Shown in pieces: positions 36,926-44,529 of a stretch of 64,000 nucleotides of DNA (positions within the stretch are counted from its first letter, which is position 1; each line of letters opens with the position of its first letter). The DNA is from an uncultured Draconibacterium sp. (GTDB taxonomy: Bacteria > Bacteroidota > Bacteroidia > Bacteroidales > Prolixibacteraceae). The notes under the pieces are model-generated. The model was not told the origin of the DNA and searched no databases. It was given only the letters and a program-made list of their open reading frames with translations. The DNA is taken from positions 2,823,001 through 2,887,000 of the forward strand of contig NZ_OY781464.1 of assembly GCF_963676735.1 (NCBI RefSeq), written 5' to 3'. The translations under genes and the position numbers were made by a program.

Positions 36926-37011
36926 ATAAGTTTTAGTTCATAAGTTTAGGTTTGATTAGTTTTATTGGTTTAGTTAGTGAAAAGGATGGGTGTTGACCCG
37001 TCCTTTTTTTT
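36926..37011 (+). ncRNA. Candidate small RNA, copy 2
   Basis: The core is identical to copy 1 from the first AGTTTTAG to the terminator, with a T8 run. It has the perfect -7 box TATATTTG five bases upstream of the core start. The unit including the spacer is nearly the same as copies 3 and 4. Confidence 0.82.
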
Positions 37012-37111
37012 GTGCCTGCCAATTGATCTCTTGCTCCATTCACATCAGAAAATCCAACCATAGATTTCATCAATACCTCTTCGATTATCTGTATGTTATA
37101 AAACACATTTT

Positions 37112-37156
37112 TTAACATTCGGTTAACCTCTTTTCCAAAATTCCACCTTATATTTG
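37112..37156 (+). promoter_or_regulatory. Promoter of small-RNA copy 3
   Basis: TTAAC at 37112-37116 and 37123-37127, a 21-base spacer, then TATATTTG at 37149-37156. Confidence 0.7.
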
Positions 37157-37160
37157 CGCT

Positions 37161-37246
37161 ATAAGTTTTAGTTCATAAGTTTAGGTTTGATTAGTTTTAT
37201 TGGTTTAGTTAGTGAAAAGGATGGGTGTTGACCCGTCCTTTTTTTT
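37161..37246 (+). ncRNA. Candidate small RNA, copy 3
   Basis: The core and terminator are identical to the other copies (T8). The -7 box is TATATTTG. The four bases between box and core differ from copies 2 and 4 (CGCT versus TGTC), so the sequence just before the core is free to vary while the core is not. Confidence 0.82.
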
Positions 37247-37347
37247 GTGCCAACCAATTGAAGCTCTTGCCCCATTCATATCAGAAAACCCAACTATAGA
37301 TTTCATCAATAACAGATCGATTATTTATATGTTATAAAACACATTTT

Positions 37348-37392
37348 TTAACTTTCGGTTAACCTCTTTTCCTAAATTCCACTCTATATTTG
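37348..37392 (+). promoter_or_regulatory. Promoter of small-RNA copy 4
   Basis: TTAAC at 37348-37352 and 37359-37363, a 21-base spacer, then TATATTTG at 37385-37392. Confidence 0.7.
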
Positions 37393-37396
37393 TGTC

Positions 37397-37481
37397 ATAA
37401 GTTTTAGTTCATAAGTTTAGGTTTGATTAGTTTTATTGGTTTAGTTAGTGAAAAGGATGGGTGTTGACCCGTCCTTTTTTT
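37397..37481 (+). ncRNA. Candidate small RNA, copy 4
   Basis: The core is identical, with a T7 run and -7 box TATATTTG. It is followed by an unrelated ~140-base AT-rich spacer containing the palindrome GCAAACGTTTGC (37492-37503). Confidence 0.82.
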
Positions 37482-37610
37482 ATGACCTGCCGCAAACGTT
37501 TGCAATAAGCTTTATTCTACTATTTTATCTATTTTTTTTACTTATTTCTTCCTTTAGGACATATTTCCTATCATTAATAAAGGCAAAATAAAACTTATGA
37601 AGACAATTGT

Positions 37611-37666
37611 TTAACCTAATTTTAACTATTAGTTAACTTAAATTACCTTATCTCCGTTTATCTTTG
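37611..37666 (+). promoter_or_regulatory. Promoter of small-RNA copy 5 with three phased TTAAC motifs
   Basis: TTAAC occurs at 37611, 37622 and 37633, each 11 bp apart, followed by the same 21-base spacing and TATCTTTG at 37659-37666. The phasing is kept although the bases in between differ from the other copies. Confidence 0.7.
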
Positions 37667-37667
37667 T

Positions 37668-37752
37668 ACAAGTTTTAGTTCATAAGTTTAGGTTTGATTA
37701 GTTTTATTGGTTTAGTTAGTGAAAAGGATGGGTGTTGACCCGTCCTTTTTTT
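37668..37752 (+). ncRNA. Candidate small RNA, copy 5 (divergent flanks)
   Basis: From AGTTTTAG (37671) on, the core is identical to copies 1-4, although the preceding spacer shares nothing with theirs beyond the promoter elements. The first bases read ACAAG instead of ATAAG, which places the true RNA start near AGTTTTAG. The terminator T run overlaps the stop codon of convergent cbiB, so this hairpin probably also ends cbiB transcription. Confidence 0.82.
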
Positions 37753-38680
37753 ATATCCAATAAATGGCAACCAGAGCCCCCAATGCCAATACACTCGTCA
37801 GAAAATTTATCATACACGATTTTACCACATCTTTATTCGTTAGCTTTCGGGGTACATCTCCGATAAACGGCTTGTTAACGAGCTTGCCCTGGTAGCTGTT
37901 TGGTCCACCAAACCTACAATTTAATATGCCCGCCAAAGCCGCTTCTGGATAACCCGCATTAGGACTGCTATGTTTATTCCCGAATTTGAAACAAAATACC
38001 ACCCCCCGATAGCTAAATACAACCACTACCATAAATAGTGCGGTTAACCTGGCCGGAATAAAATTTAAAACATCATCAGTTTTTGCCGCAAAAAAACCAA
38101 ACTCACGATAGCGTTGATTTTTATAGCCTATCATCGAATCGAGTGTGTTTGCCATTTTGTATGCCATCATACCGGGAACACCCGCCAGAGCATAATAAAA
38201 CATGGGGGCAATTACACCATCGCTTAAGTTTTCGGCTAAAGTTTCTAATACGGCTGTTCGAATTTGATTTCTATTCAAACCTGCTGTATCACGGCCAACG
38301 ATAAAACTTAACTGTTTGCGTGCCGCTTCAACTCCACTTTTATTTAGCACGTTAATTACTTTCCACGATTCGCGGATAAGGGAGTGATTTGCGAGTCCAT
38401 AAAAAACAAAAAGGGAAGAGACAAGTAAAAACAGAATTGAAAATGAAGCAAGAAATTCAAAAAGAATAAAAAAGAAGAAATAGGTGAACAGTAATAAAGA
38501 AATGGATAGAATAGCTCCTCGAAAACGCTTTTTCTTACCATTATTTAAGCGAAGTTCTCCAATTGCAATGGCTTTTCCGAATATACGGATGGGATGTGGC
38601 AACCACTGTGGATCGCCGATTAAGGCATCAAGCAAGAAACCAATTAATAAAGGAATTACAATTTCAGGATGCTCCATCAA
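37751..38680 (-). CDS. cbiB: Adenosylcobinamide-phosphate synthase
   Basis: CbiB attaches aminopropanol (or its phosphate) to adenosylcobyric acid in cobalamin synthesis, in the inner membrane. The 309-aa protein has several hydrophobic segments and family motifs near the start (LLDALIGDPQWLPHPIRIFGKAI), in the middle (VGRDTAGLNRNQI and ENLSDGVIAPMFYYALAGVPGMMAYKMANTLDSMIGY) and late (SPNAGYPEAALAG). It overlaps cobQ by 17 bases. The stop codon lies inside the T run of small-RNA copy 5. No cobD gene, which makes the aminopropanol phosphate donor, is in the window. Confidence 0.95.
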   Translation of the reverse strand: MMEHPEIVIPLLIGFLLDALIGDPQWLPHPIRIFGKAIAIGELRLNNGKKKRFRGAILSISLLLFTYFFFFILFEFLASFSILFLLVSSLFVFYGLANHSLIRESWKVINVLNKSGVEAARKQLSFIVGRDTAGLNRNQIRTAVLETLAENLSDGVIAPMFYYALAGVPGMMAYKMANTLDSMIGYKNQRYREFGFFAAKTDDVLNFIPARLTALFMVVVVFSYRGVVFCFKFGNKHSSPNAGYPEAALAGILNCRFGGPNSYQGKLVNKPFIGDVPRKLTNKDVVKSCMINFLTSVLALGALVAIYWI

Positions 38681-40148
38681 ATTCCATCGATTTATAAATG
38701 TAGTTAAGGTCTACATTTTCCCGAATTAAATCGGCGAGTTTATCGTACTGCTGCTGTTTAAATTCCTGAAAATCAAAAGTGCTGTTCACTCCTCCTCCAG
38801 CTTCCTCAAGCATCCGTTTCACTATCTCTGTATTATCAAGAATACCATGAATATAGGTACCCCATGTTTTTGCATCCAAATAATAACCATCGGGCTTTTT
38901 CCCGTTTATGTAACAGAGCGGTTTGGGCTTTTTGCAAGAAGTTTCGCCCATATGAATCTCGTAACCTTTTCCTTTTAGCAAATTTTGAAACTCAAATGTG
39001 CATTGTTCGGTAATTTTCTCTTTTGAAAGCGTTGTAATTACCGGCAAAATACCAAGTCCCGGGATTTTATCAATTGTACTTTCAACATGATCAGGATCTG
39101 ATATCCATTCGCCCATCATTTGATAGCCCCCGCAAATACCATAAACGGCTTTACCTTTTTTGTGCGCCATTTTTACAGCGCCGGTCATCCCCTGTTTTTG
39201 CAGATACAATAAATCGGCAATGGTATTTTTCGAACCCGGAAGAATTACAATATCCGCGGCATCCAGATCAGCTGGCGTTGCAGCGTAAAAAAGGTTAACT
39301 TCGGACAATTTCTCGAGGTAATTAAAATCGGTAAAATTCGACATATGCGGTAAAAGCACCACCGCAATATTGGTTTTTCCCTGCACCGCCTCAAAACGCT
39401 TTTTATCAACTACCACCGAGTCTTCATCATCGATATAGATATCGCGAAAATGCGGAATTATGCCGACCACAGGTATTCCACAAAGTTTTTCCAATTGTTT
39501 GGCACCATGTTCAAACAATGTAATATCGCCCCTGAATTTATTTATGATGATGCCTTTAATTAGTTCTCTCTCAGCATCGGGCAAAAGCAAAACAGAACCG
39601 TAAACGCTACCAAAAACGCCTCCTTTATCGATATCGGCAATTAAATAGGTGGCCGCATTTTTAGCCAGGGCCACCCGCATATTGGTTATGTCTTTTTCCC
39701 AAAGGTTTACTTCTGAAATACTTCCGGCGCCCTCTACAACAATCGGATTGTAAGCCTTTTCCAGCTTCGAAAAAGCTTTCATTGCTTCATTAAAAAGAAA
39801 ATCACGGTCGGTTTCGTTAAAATAGGCTTTAGCCGATTTATTTGCCCAGGGTTTACCGTTTAGCACAATTTGCGAATCCATATAACCGGTTGGTTTTAGC
39901 AATACCGGGTTCATCTCCACACGGCAGTTTATACCGCAGGCCTCGGCCTGAACCGCTTGTGCCCGCCCAATTTCCAGACCATCAGCAGTTGGAAAACTAT
40001 TTAACGACATATTTTGTGCTTTAAACGGAGCCGGTTTCAAGCCATCTTGTTTGAAAATACGACAAAAGCCTGCGTTAATAATGCTCTTACCAACATCGGA
40101 GCCGGTACCCACAAACATTATCGGCTTGTATTTTTTTTCCTTAGTCAT
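38664..40148 (-). CDS. cobQ: Cobyric acid synthase
   Basis: CobQ amidates four carboxyl groups of adenosylcobyrinic acid a,c-diamide using glutamine and ATP. The 494-aa protein starts with a dethiobiotin-synthetase-like ATPase (GTGSDVGKS, residues ~14-22; FKAQNMSLNS) and ends with a class I glutamine amidotransferase domain carrying the nucleophile Cys in YGICGGYQMMGE and a late His (YIHGILDN). It overlaps cobC upstream and cbiB downstream by a few bases, giving a tightly packed operon. Confidence 0.96.
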   Translation of the reverse strand: MTKEKKYKPIMFVGTGSDVGKSIINAGFCRIFKQDGLKPAPFKAQNMSLNSFPTADGLEIGRAQAVQAEACGINCRVEMNPVLLKPTGYMDSQIVLNGKPWANKSAKAYFNETDRDFLFNEAMKAFSKLEKAYNPIVVEGAGSISEVNLWEKDITNMRVALAKNAATYLIADIDKGGVFGSVYGSVLLLPDAERELIKGIIINKFRGDITLFEHGAKQLEKLCGIPVVGIIPHFRDIYIDDEDSVVVDKKRFEAVQGKTNIAVVLLPHMSNFTDFNYLEKLSEVNLFYAATPADLDAADIVILPGSKNTIADLLYLQKQGMTGAVKMAHKKGKAVYGICGGYQMMGEWISDPDHVESTIDKIPGLGILPVITTLSKEKITEQCTFEFQNLLKGKGYEIHMGETSCKKPKPLCYINGKKPDGYYLDAKTWGTYIHGILDNTEIVKRMLEEAGGGVNSTFDFQEFKQQQYDKLADLIRENVDLNYIYKSMEFDGAS

Positions 40149-40689
40149 GCTTATTAAATTCGAATACGGTTATACTGGCATAAGCGGGTTTAAAGTTTTC
40201 AAAAAGTTCCGAAATGGGTATTCTTTCAATGATGCTTTTTAATATGCGAATTACTCCGGCATGAGCAACAACAACACAGTTCCCTGCATCTGATTCTGTA
40301 ATTTCCTGAACAAAAGCCGTTACACGATCCACCATTTCAGGATATGATTCGCCATTTTTTGTTGGCATGGTCTGGTAGTTCTCCATCCACTCCTTCCCTT
40401 CTGCCTGACCATAAATCTTTTCCCAGGTGCACATTTCCCAATCGCCAAAGTTTAATTCTTTTAATCGCGGATCAACATTTACCTCATCATCAGGGAAAAG
40501 GTTTTGAGCCAAAGTAAGGCAGCGTTTTAATGGGCTCGACCATATTTTATCGAAATTTAACGATGCAAGTTCGGCTGCCACACTTTTCTGTTCTTCCCCA
40601 AACGATTTGGCAACATCCACATCGGTTTGCCCATAACAAACTCCTGGTTCTACGGCAACACTGGTATGTCTGATAGCAATTATTTTCAT
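40141..40689 (-). CDS. cobC: Alpha-ribazole phosphatase-like histidine phosphatase
   Basis: CobC removes phosphate from alpha-ribazole phosphate or adenosylcobalamin phosphate. The 182-aa protein is a histidine phosphatase with the catalytic His in IAIRHTSVAVEPGVCYGQTD; this RHT in place of the usual RHG is common in CobC proteins. The acid region is SSPLKRCLTLAQ and the second His is VVVAHAGVIR. The ATG at 40689 overlaps the cobS stop (ATGA). The longer frame to 40737 is not supported. Confidence 0.9.
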   Translation of the reverse strand: MKIIAIRHTSVAVEPGVCYGQTDVDVAKSFGEEQKSVAAELASLNFDKIWSSPLKRCLTLAQNLFPDDEVNVDPRLKELNFGDWEMCTWEKIYGQAEGKEWMENYQTMPTKNGESYPEMVDRVTAFVQEITESDAGNCVVVAHAGVIRILKSIIERIPISELFENFKPAYASITVFEFNKHD

Positions 40690-41447
40690 ATAGCGTTTTG
40701 ACAAGCGAGAATACACAAATAAAATATTACCTCGCACAGTTGCTGTAAAGCGCCTAAAATATCGCCGGTATAACCACCCAGTTTTCGGTTTATATATCTC
40801 CTGAAAACCGAGCTAACAATCAACAGCAAGGCAACTACCACAAGCGATTCAACAAGGCTAAAAAACAAAAGTGCGGCAGCGCCGGTAAGTATGGCAAAAA
40901 GTAAGGACCCTACCGAATCGGCTTTACCTACCGGTTTGGTTTTACTGCTTGCATCGAGCCGGGCATAGGCCGACGAATAAATTAATAACACCGGAAAAAT
41001 GCGGCTAATGGCGTGGCCGGCTAACAACACTAAAGGTATGCTGCTGTTTTCGATATGCAAAAGCGCCAAAAACTTGGTACCAAGCATAAACAAAAGTCCA
41101 ACACTTCCGTAGGTGCCAATACGGCTATCCTTCATAATTTCCAGGATACGCTCAGGCGTGTAACCTCCGCCAAAACCATCGCAAAAATCAGCAAAACCAT
41201 CTTCGTGAAATGCACCGGTAAAAAAAACCGTTGCCGCCATGCTCAATCCAATGGCAAGCGAGGCGGGCAAAACAAGGTTAAACAATAGAAAAACCAGTGC
41301 GGCTAGTCCTCCAACCATCCAGCCAACGACAGGAAAATAGCGTGTTGATTTATTCAGCATTTGTTCCGTCCAGCCATTAATGTGACCAACCGGAATTCGG
41401 GTATAAAAGCTTAATGCTGTAAGAAATATTTTAAATTCATTTATCAC
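40686..41447 (-). CDS. cobS: Cobalamin-5'-phosphate synthase (adenosylcobinamide-GDP ribazoletransferase)
   Basis: This inner-membrane enzyme joins adenosylcobinamide-GDP to alpha-ribazole. The 253-aa polytopic protein shows the CobS motifs TALSFYTRIPV near the start, FHEDGFADFCDGFGGG with the acidic metal-binding residues near 80-95, and SRIGTYG just after (KDSRIGTYGSVGLL). It is translationally coupled to cobC through a four-base overlap. A gap of about 160 bases separates it from cobT. Confidence 0.95.
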   Translation of the reverse strand: MINEFKIFLTALSFYTRIPVGHINGWTEQMLNKSTRYFPVVGWMVGGLAALVFLLFNLVLPASLAIGLSMAATVFFTGAFHEDGFADFCDGFGGGYTPERILEIMKDSRIGTYGSVGLLFMLGTKFLALLHIENSSIPLVLLAGHAISRIFPVLLIYSSAYARLDASSKTKPVGKADSVGSLLFAILTGAAALLFFSLVESLVVVALLLIVSSVFRRYINRKLGGYTGDILGALQQLCEVIFYLCILACQNAI

Positions 41448-41609
41448 CTGAACACAATTAAGTTAATGCTTTTTATTTCAAATACCTATGAGCTTACCAT
41501 ATACCGCCCGATACCCGTAAAAATCGACCCTAAATCATATTGTTTTGAGCTATATTTCCGCCGGCGACTTTAATCAAAATAATTTGGACGGTAGTTTTCA
41601 ATCCTCGCC

Positions 41610-42614
41610 CTATTCTTTATTCGAAACACCGGCATCTTCCATGCTACTCATTTCGTTTATGAAATTAACAGCCGAACGCACCAGCGGCATAGCTACGGCA
41701 GCTCCTGTTCCTTCACCCAAACGCATGTTTAATTGCAGCAGAGGGAGCACTTCCAAAAATTCAAGCATTCGTTTATGGCCTTTTTCATCGGAGCTGTGGC
41801 AAAAAATGCAATTACCCTTTATCGATGCGTCCATTTGCATGGCCGTAATTATAGCTGCCGTTGAAATAAAACCATCAACCAAAATTAGCATATTTTGCTT
41901 TTTGGCTTCGAGATAGGCTCCAACCATTGCGGCAATTTCCAAACCGCCAAAGGTTGCCAGTATTTCTTTAGGTGTATGCGGATCGTATTTGTCTGCAATT
42001 TCTTTGAGTATTCGTGTTTTTCGGTCAACCTGTTCTTCAACTAAACCCGATCCACGCCCGGTACATTCCTCGATTGAAATGCCCGTAAAACGATGCATTA
42101 GCAACGATGATGACGAAGTATTGCCAATGCCCATTTCGCCACAACCAATAGTATTGCAGCCTTTTTCTGCCTCGGAACGCACAGCTGCTGCACCAACTTC
42201 CATTGCTGCCTCACATTCTTCCATCGTCATGGCAGGCTCTTTGCGCATATTTCGGCTTCCGTGGGCTACCTTTTTGTTTATCACCGGTAATCCGGCCGGG
42301 AAATCAAAATCAACACCAACATCAATTACTTTCAAATCCATTTCGCTCTGCCGGCAAAACACATTAATTGCTGCCCCGCCACCGCAGAAATTCATTACCA
42401 TTTGCCAGGTAACATCTTTTGGGTAGGGACTAACGCCTTCGTCGGCCACTCCATGGTCGGCAGCAAAAACCAGGTGTGCCGGCTTTTCAATTTTTGGCGA
42501 TAAGGTGTTTTGTACCATCCCAATTTGCAGGGCAATTTCTTCAAGTATTCCAAGTGATCCGAGCGGCTTGGTTTTGTTATCGATTTTATGTTGTAGTTGA
42601 TCTTTTAATGTCAT
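41610..42614 (-). CDS. cobT: Nicotinate-nucleotide-dimethylbenzimidazole phosphoribosyltransferase
   Basis: CobT makes alpha-ribazole phosphate, the lower-ligand precursor of cobalamin. The 334-aa protein has the N-terminal KTKPLGSLGILEEIALQIG, the loop VFAADHGVADEGVSPYPKDVTWQMVMNFCGGGAAINVF, the ligand site ERTGIGNTSSS-like GEMGIGNTSSSSLL, and a C-terminal LRLGEGTGAA with the catalytic Glu. The order cobU-cobT-cobS-cobC-cobQ-cbiB on one strand fits the nucleotide-loop-assembly pathway. Confidence 0.96.
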   Translation of the reverse strand: MTLKDQLQHKIDNKTKPLGSLGILEEIALQIGMVQNTLSPKIEKPAHLVFAADHGVADEGVSPYPKDVTWQMVMNFCGGGAAINVFCRQSEMDLKVIDVGVDFDFPAGLPVINKKVAHGSRNMRKEPAMTMEECEAAMEVGAAAVRSEAEKGCNTIGCGEMGIGNTSSSSLLMHRFTGISIEECTGRGSGLVEEQVDRKTRILKEIADKYDPHTPKEILATFGGLEIAAMVGAYLEAKKQNMLILVDGFISTAAIITAMQMDASIKGNCIFCHSSDEKGHKRMLEFLEVLPLLQLNMRLGEGTGAAVAMPLVRSAVNFINEMSSMEDAGVSNKE

Positions 42615-42717
42615 TATTTTTGGTTTTTTATATCTCGCTGATTTCGCTGATTACCGCGAATATTATTTTAAACACTAAGACTCGAAGCCCCAAAGCTTTT
42701 CTTTAACTATATACTTT

Positions 42718-43236
42718 TTACTTTCCACTTTTTACTTGTACAGGAACTCCAGAAACCATAAGTATAACCTCGTTGGCGTTTTGGGCAATGTACTGGTTCA
42801 TCCAGCCTTGCAGATCGGCAAATTTTCGTGCAATTTCATTCTCGGGATGTATGCCCATGCCCAGTTCATTGCTCACCACAAAAAGATCCATGTCCTGATT
42901 GATAAAATTATCCCATTCCAGTTTGGCAATTTCCAAACTTGAATCCACATCATTTTCATTGTGGTAAAAAATATTGGTGAGCCACAGCGTTACACAATCA
43001 AGCAGCACTGTTTTCCCGACGAGGTCGTGTTTACTAATTTCAATTTCTTCTTCAATGGTTGTCCACTGTTCGCCCCGGTCAGACTGATGGCGTTTCACAC
43101 GGTTATGAAAATCTTCGTCCCAGATATGTGCAGTTGCCAGATAAATTGGAGTTCCAAAATTTTCTTCTACTCGTTTCTGGGCATAACTGCTTTTCCCCGA
43201 TCGTTGTCCGCCTGTTATGAAAGTAATTTGTGCCAT
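42718..43236 (-). CDS. cobU: Adenosylcobinamide kinase / guanylyltransferase
   Basis: CobU phosphorylates adenosylcobinamide and adds GMP. The 172-aa P-loop protein has ITGGQRSGKSSYAQK at residues ~5-19, and the His/Arg site for GMP attachment is in NRVKRHQSDRGEQWTTIEE. VVSNELGMGIHPENEIARKFADLQGWMNQ is the conserved C-terminal block. It starts the late-assembly operon; a hairpin lies between it and btuG-like upstream. Confidence 0.95.
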   Translation of the reverse strand: MAQITFITGGQRSGKSSYAQKRVEENFGTPIYLATAHIWDEDFHNRVKRHQSDRGEQWTTIEEEIEISKHDLVGKTVLLDCVTLWLTNIFYHNENDVDSSLEIAKLEWDNFINQDMDLFVVSNELGMGIHPENEIARKFADLQGWMNQYIAQNANEVILMVSGVPVQVKSGK

Positions 43237-43293
43237 AATTACAGGTTTTGGTTTTGTTTGTTTTGTTAGTTTATTAACACTTGTTGAAATACC

Positions 43294-43323
43294 AAACCTC
43301 CGGCCTGTTCAACCGGAGGTTTT
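43294..43323 (-). terminator. Hairpin between btuG-like gene and cobU
   Basis: AAACCTCCGG (43294-43303) pairs with CCGGAGGTTT (43313-43322). On the minus strand the following T run is only three bases, so this may be a partial terminator that tunes cobU expression rather than a full stop. Confidence 0.6.
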
Positions 43324-43400
43324 CATCATAATCATGCACAATTGCTGTGCAAACCTAGAGCAATAACTAAAAAATAGTTATTTCGATTTTCAAAAATATC

Positions 43401-44498
43401 TTAGTCTTCAACAGTAAAAAGCATAAATGGCGCAATACCGGTTTCAAATTCAATATCTACTCTACCATCTGTTTGGTAGGTTATGGCTTTACCCTTAGAG
43501 GTTGCCCCGTTAGAAATAAAGCAGAATACTCTATCATTATAAAAATCCACACCATTAATGCCCTGCACGCCATCTACTAAATTTGTACTTTCAAACGATT
43601 TAGAAGCCACATCAAATACCGCAATCGAACCACTAACATTCCAGTTGGCGTCCATTACTGATGTCATCACATATAACTTAGAAAAATCGTCGTTTGGTTC
43701 CATTATATTTACATAGGCCATGCTACTAACACCGTCTAAAGCATATGTAGCCTCAACTTCGTTGGTAGTTGTATTAATGTAACCAATACCTGTTTGGGTT
43801 GTGGCATCTCCATAGGCAACACCGAGAACCACATACAGGTTGTTGCTATTATCTTTCTCAAAGTACGACGGAATGTTTCCGGCAGGAAGTTGAATATAAG
43901 TATGGGCTTCAGTTCCAAGATCTATAACTGCTATTTTATCATCATAGTTAAGAGCTGCATACAGCTTATTATTTACAATTTCAAGTCCTTCCGGTCCGCC
44001 TGGCAAAGCTATTTTCTTTTCAACAGTGTGCGTTGTTAAGTTAACTTTTGCAATGTACGATACACTTGCATCCATCCATACATCTCCTCCCCAACACGAA
44101 ACATACATGTAGTTTCCGGTAGCAACTGCAAAACGTGGTTTTACAATATCAGTAGTAAGAGCATTTTCTGTTTGTTCGAACGTTTCGTCATTTACCCAAA
44201 AAATCTGATCTGCATTATTACCCATTAAATAAACTTTGCCGTTATAATTTAAGGCATATTGGGCATTCGAGGTCATGGGCACACCATTAATTAACTCATA
44301 AACATTGTTTGTTGCTGTACCTGTTTCTTTGTTAAACGATGTAATGGTGCTCTTATCGTTTGTATAGCCACCGTAATTTACAATGTAGCTTACCGCGGGT
44401 TCAACAGGTGCCGGCACCGGGTTGCTACTATCATCACACGCTGCAAAAGCGATGGCCAGCACGGCCAAAAACATTAAATTTTTAAATCGGTTTTTCAT
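43401..44498 (-). CDS. BtuG-like surface lipoprotein (beta-propeller, cobalamin capture)
   Basis: The signal sequence ends in the lipobox AFAAC (Cys21), followed by acidic DDSSN, a pattern that in Bacteroidota directs lipoproteins to the cell surface. The rest is a YncE-like seven-bladed propeller (repeats such as YVSCWGG, GPEGLEIVNNKLYAALNYDDKIAVIDL, NNLYVVLGVAYG). It lies directly downstream of btuB under a cobalamin riboswitch, the context of BtuG, which binds B12 and hands it to BtuB (family knowledge). The assignment rests on the context plus the fold. Confidence 0.85.
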   Translation of the reverse strand: MKNRFKNLMFLAVLAIAFAACDDSSNPVPAPVEPAVSYIVNYGGYTNDKSTITSFNKETGTATNNVYELINGVPMTSNAQYALNYNGKVYLMGNNADQIFWVNDETFEQTENALTTDIVKPRFAVATGNYMYVSCWGGDVWMDASVSYIAKVNLTTHTVEKKIALPGGPEGLEIVNNKLYAALNYDDKIAVIDLGTEAHTYIQLPAGNIPSYFEKDNSNNLYVVLGVAYGDATTQTGIGYINTTTNEVEATYALDGVSSMAYVNIMEPNDDFSKLYVMTSVMDANWNVSGSIAVFDVASKSFESTNLVDGVQGINGVDFYNDRVFCFISNGATSKGKAITYQTDGRVDIEFETGIAPFMLFTVED

Positions 44499-44529
44499 TT
44501 GTAATTGAGTTTTATATTGATAATTGTTT

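Larger units (their letters stand above)
36642..37752 (+). repeat. Tandem array of five small-RNA transcription units
   Basis: Five copies of one unit lie head to tail between the floA terminator and the 3' end of cbiB. Spacing between RNA starts is 235, 235, 236 and about 271 bases. Each unit has TTAAC-N6-TTAAC, 21 bases, a -7 box, then an ~85-nt core ending in a terminator. Spacers 1-2, 2-3 and 3-4 are near copies of one another (shared stretches such as CCAACCATAGATTTCATCAA), which points to recent duplication. The spacer before copy 5 is unrelated except for the promoter. No credible ORF is present on either strand. Confidence 0.85.

Noticed and set aside
36933..37118. 61-codon minus-strand ORF in the small-RNA array
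   Set aside because: It runs antisense through copy 2 and its spacer, and arises from the AT-rich repeat; the equivalent frame is not kept in the other copies.
37492..37503. Palindrome GCAAACGTTTGC as a LacI operator controlling small-RNA copy 5
   Set aside because: It resembles the LacI-type site at 13.7 kb only in its ends, and it lies over 100 bases from the copy 5 promoter; a single weak match is not enough.
36642..37752. CRISPR array or plasmid-type iterons
   Set aside because: The repeats are ~85 bases with a promoter and terminator each, and the spacers are similar to each other. No cas genes or replication initiator are nearby.
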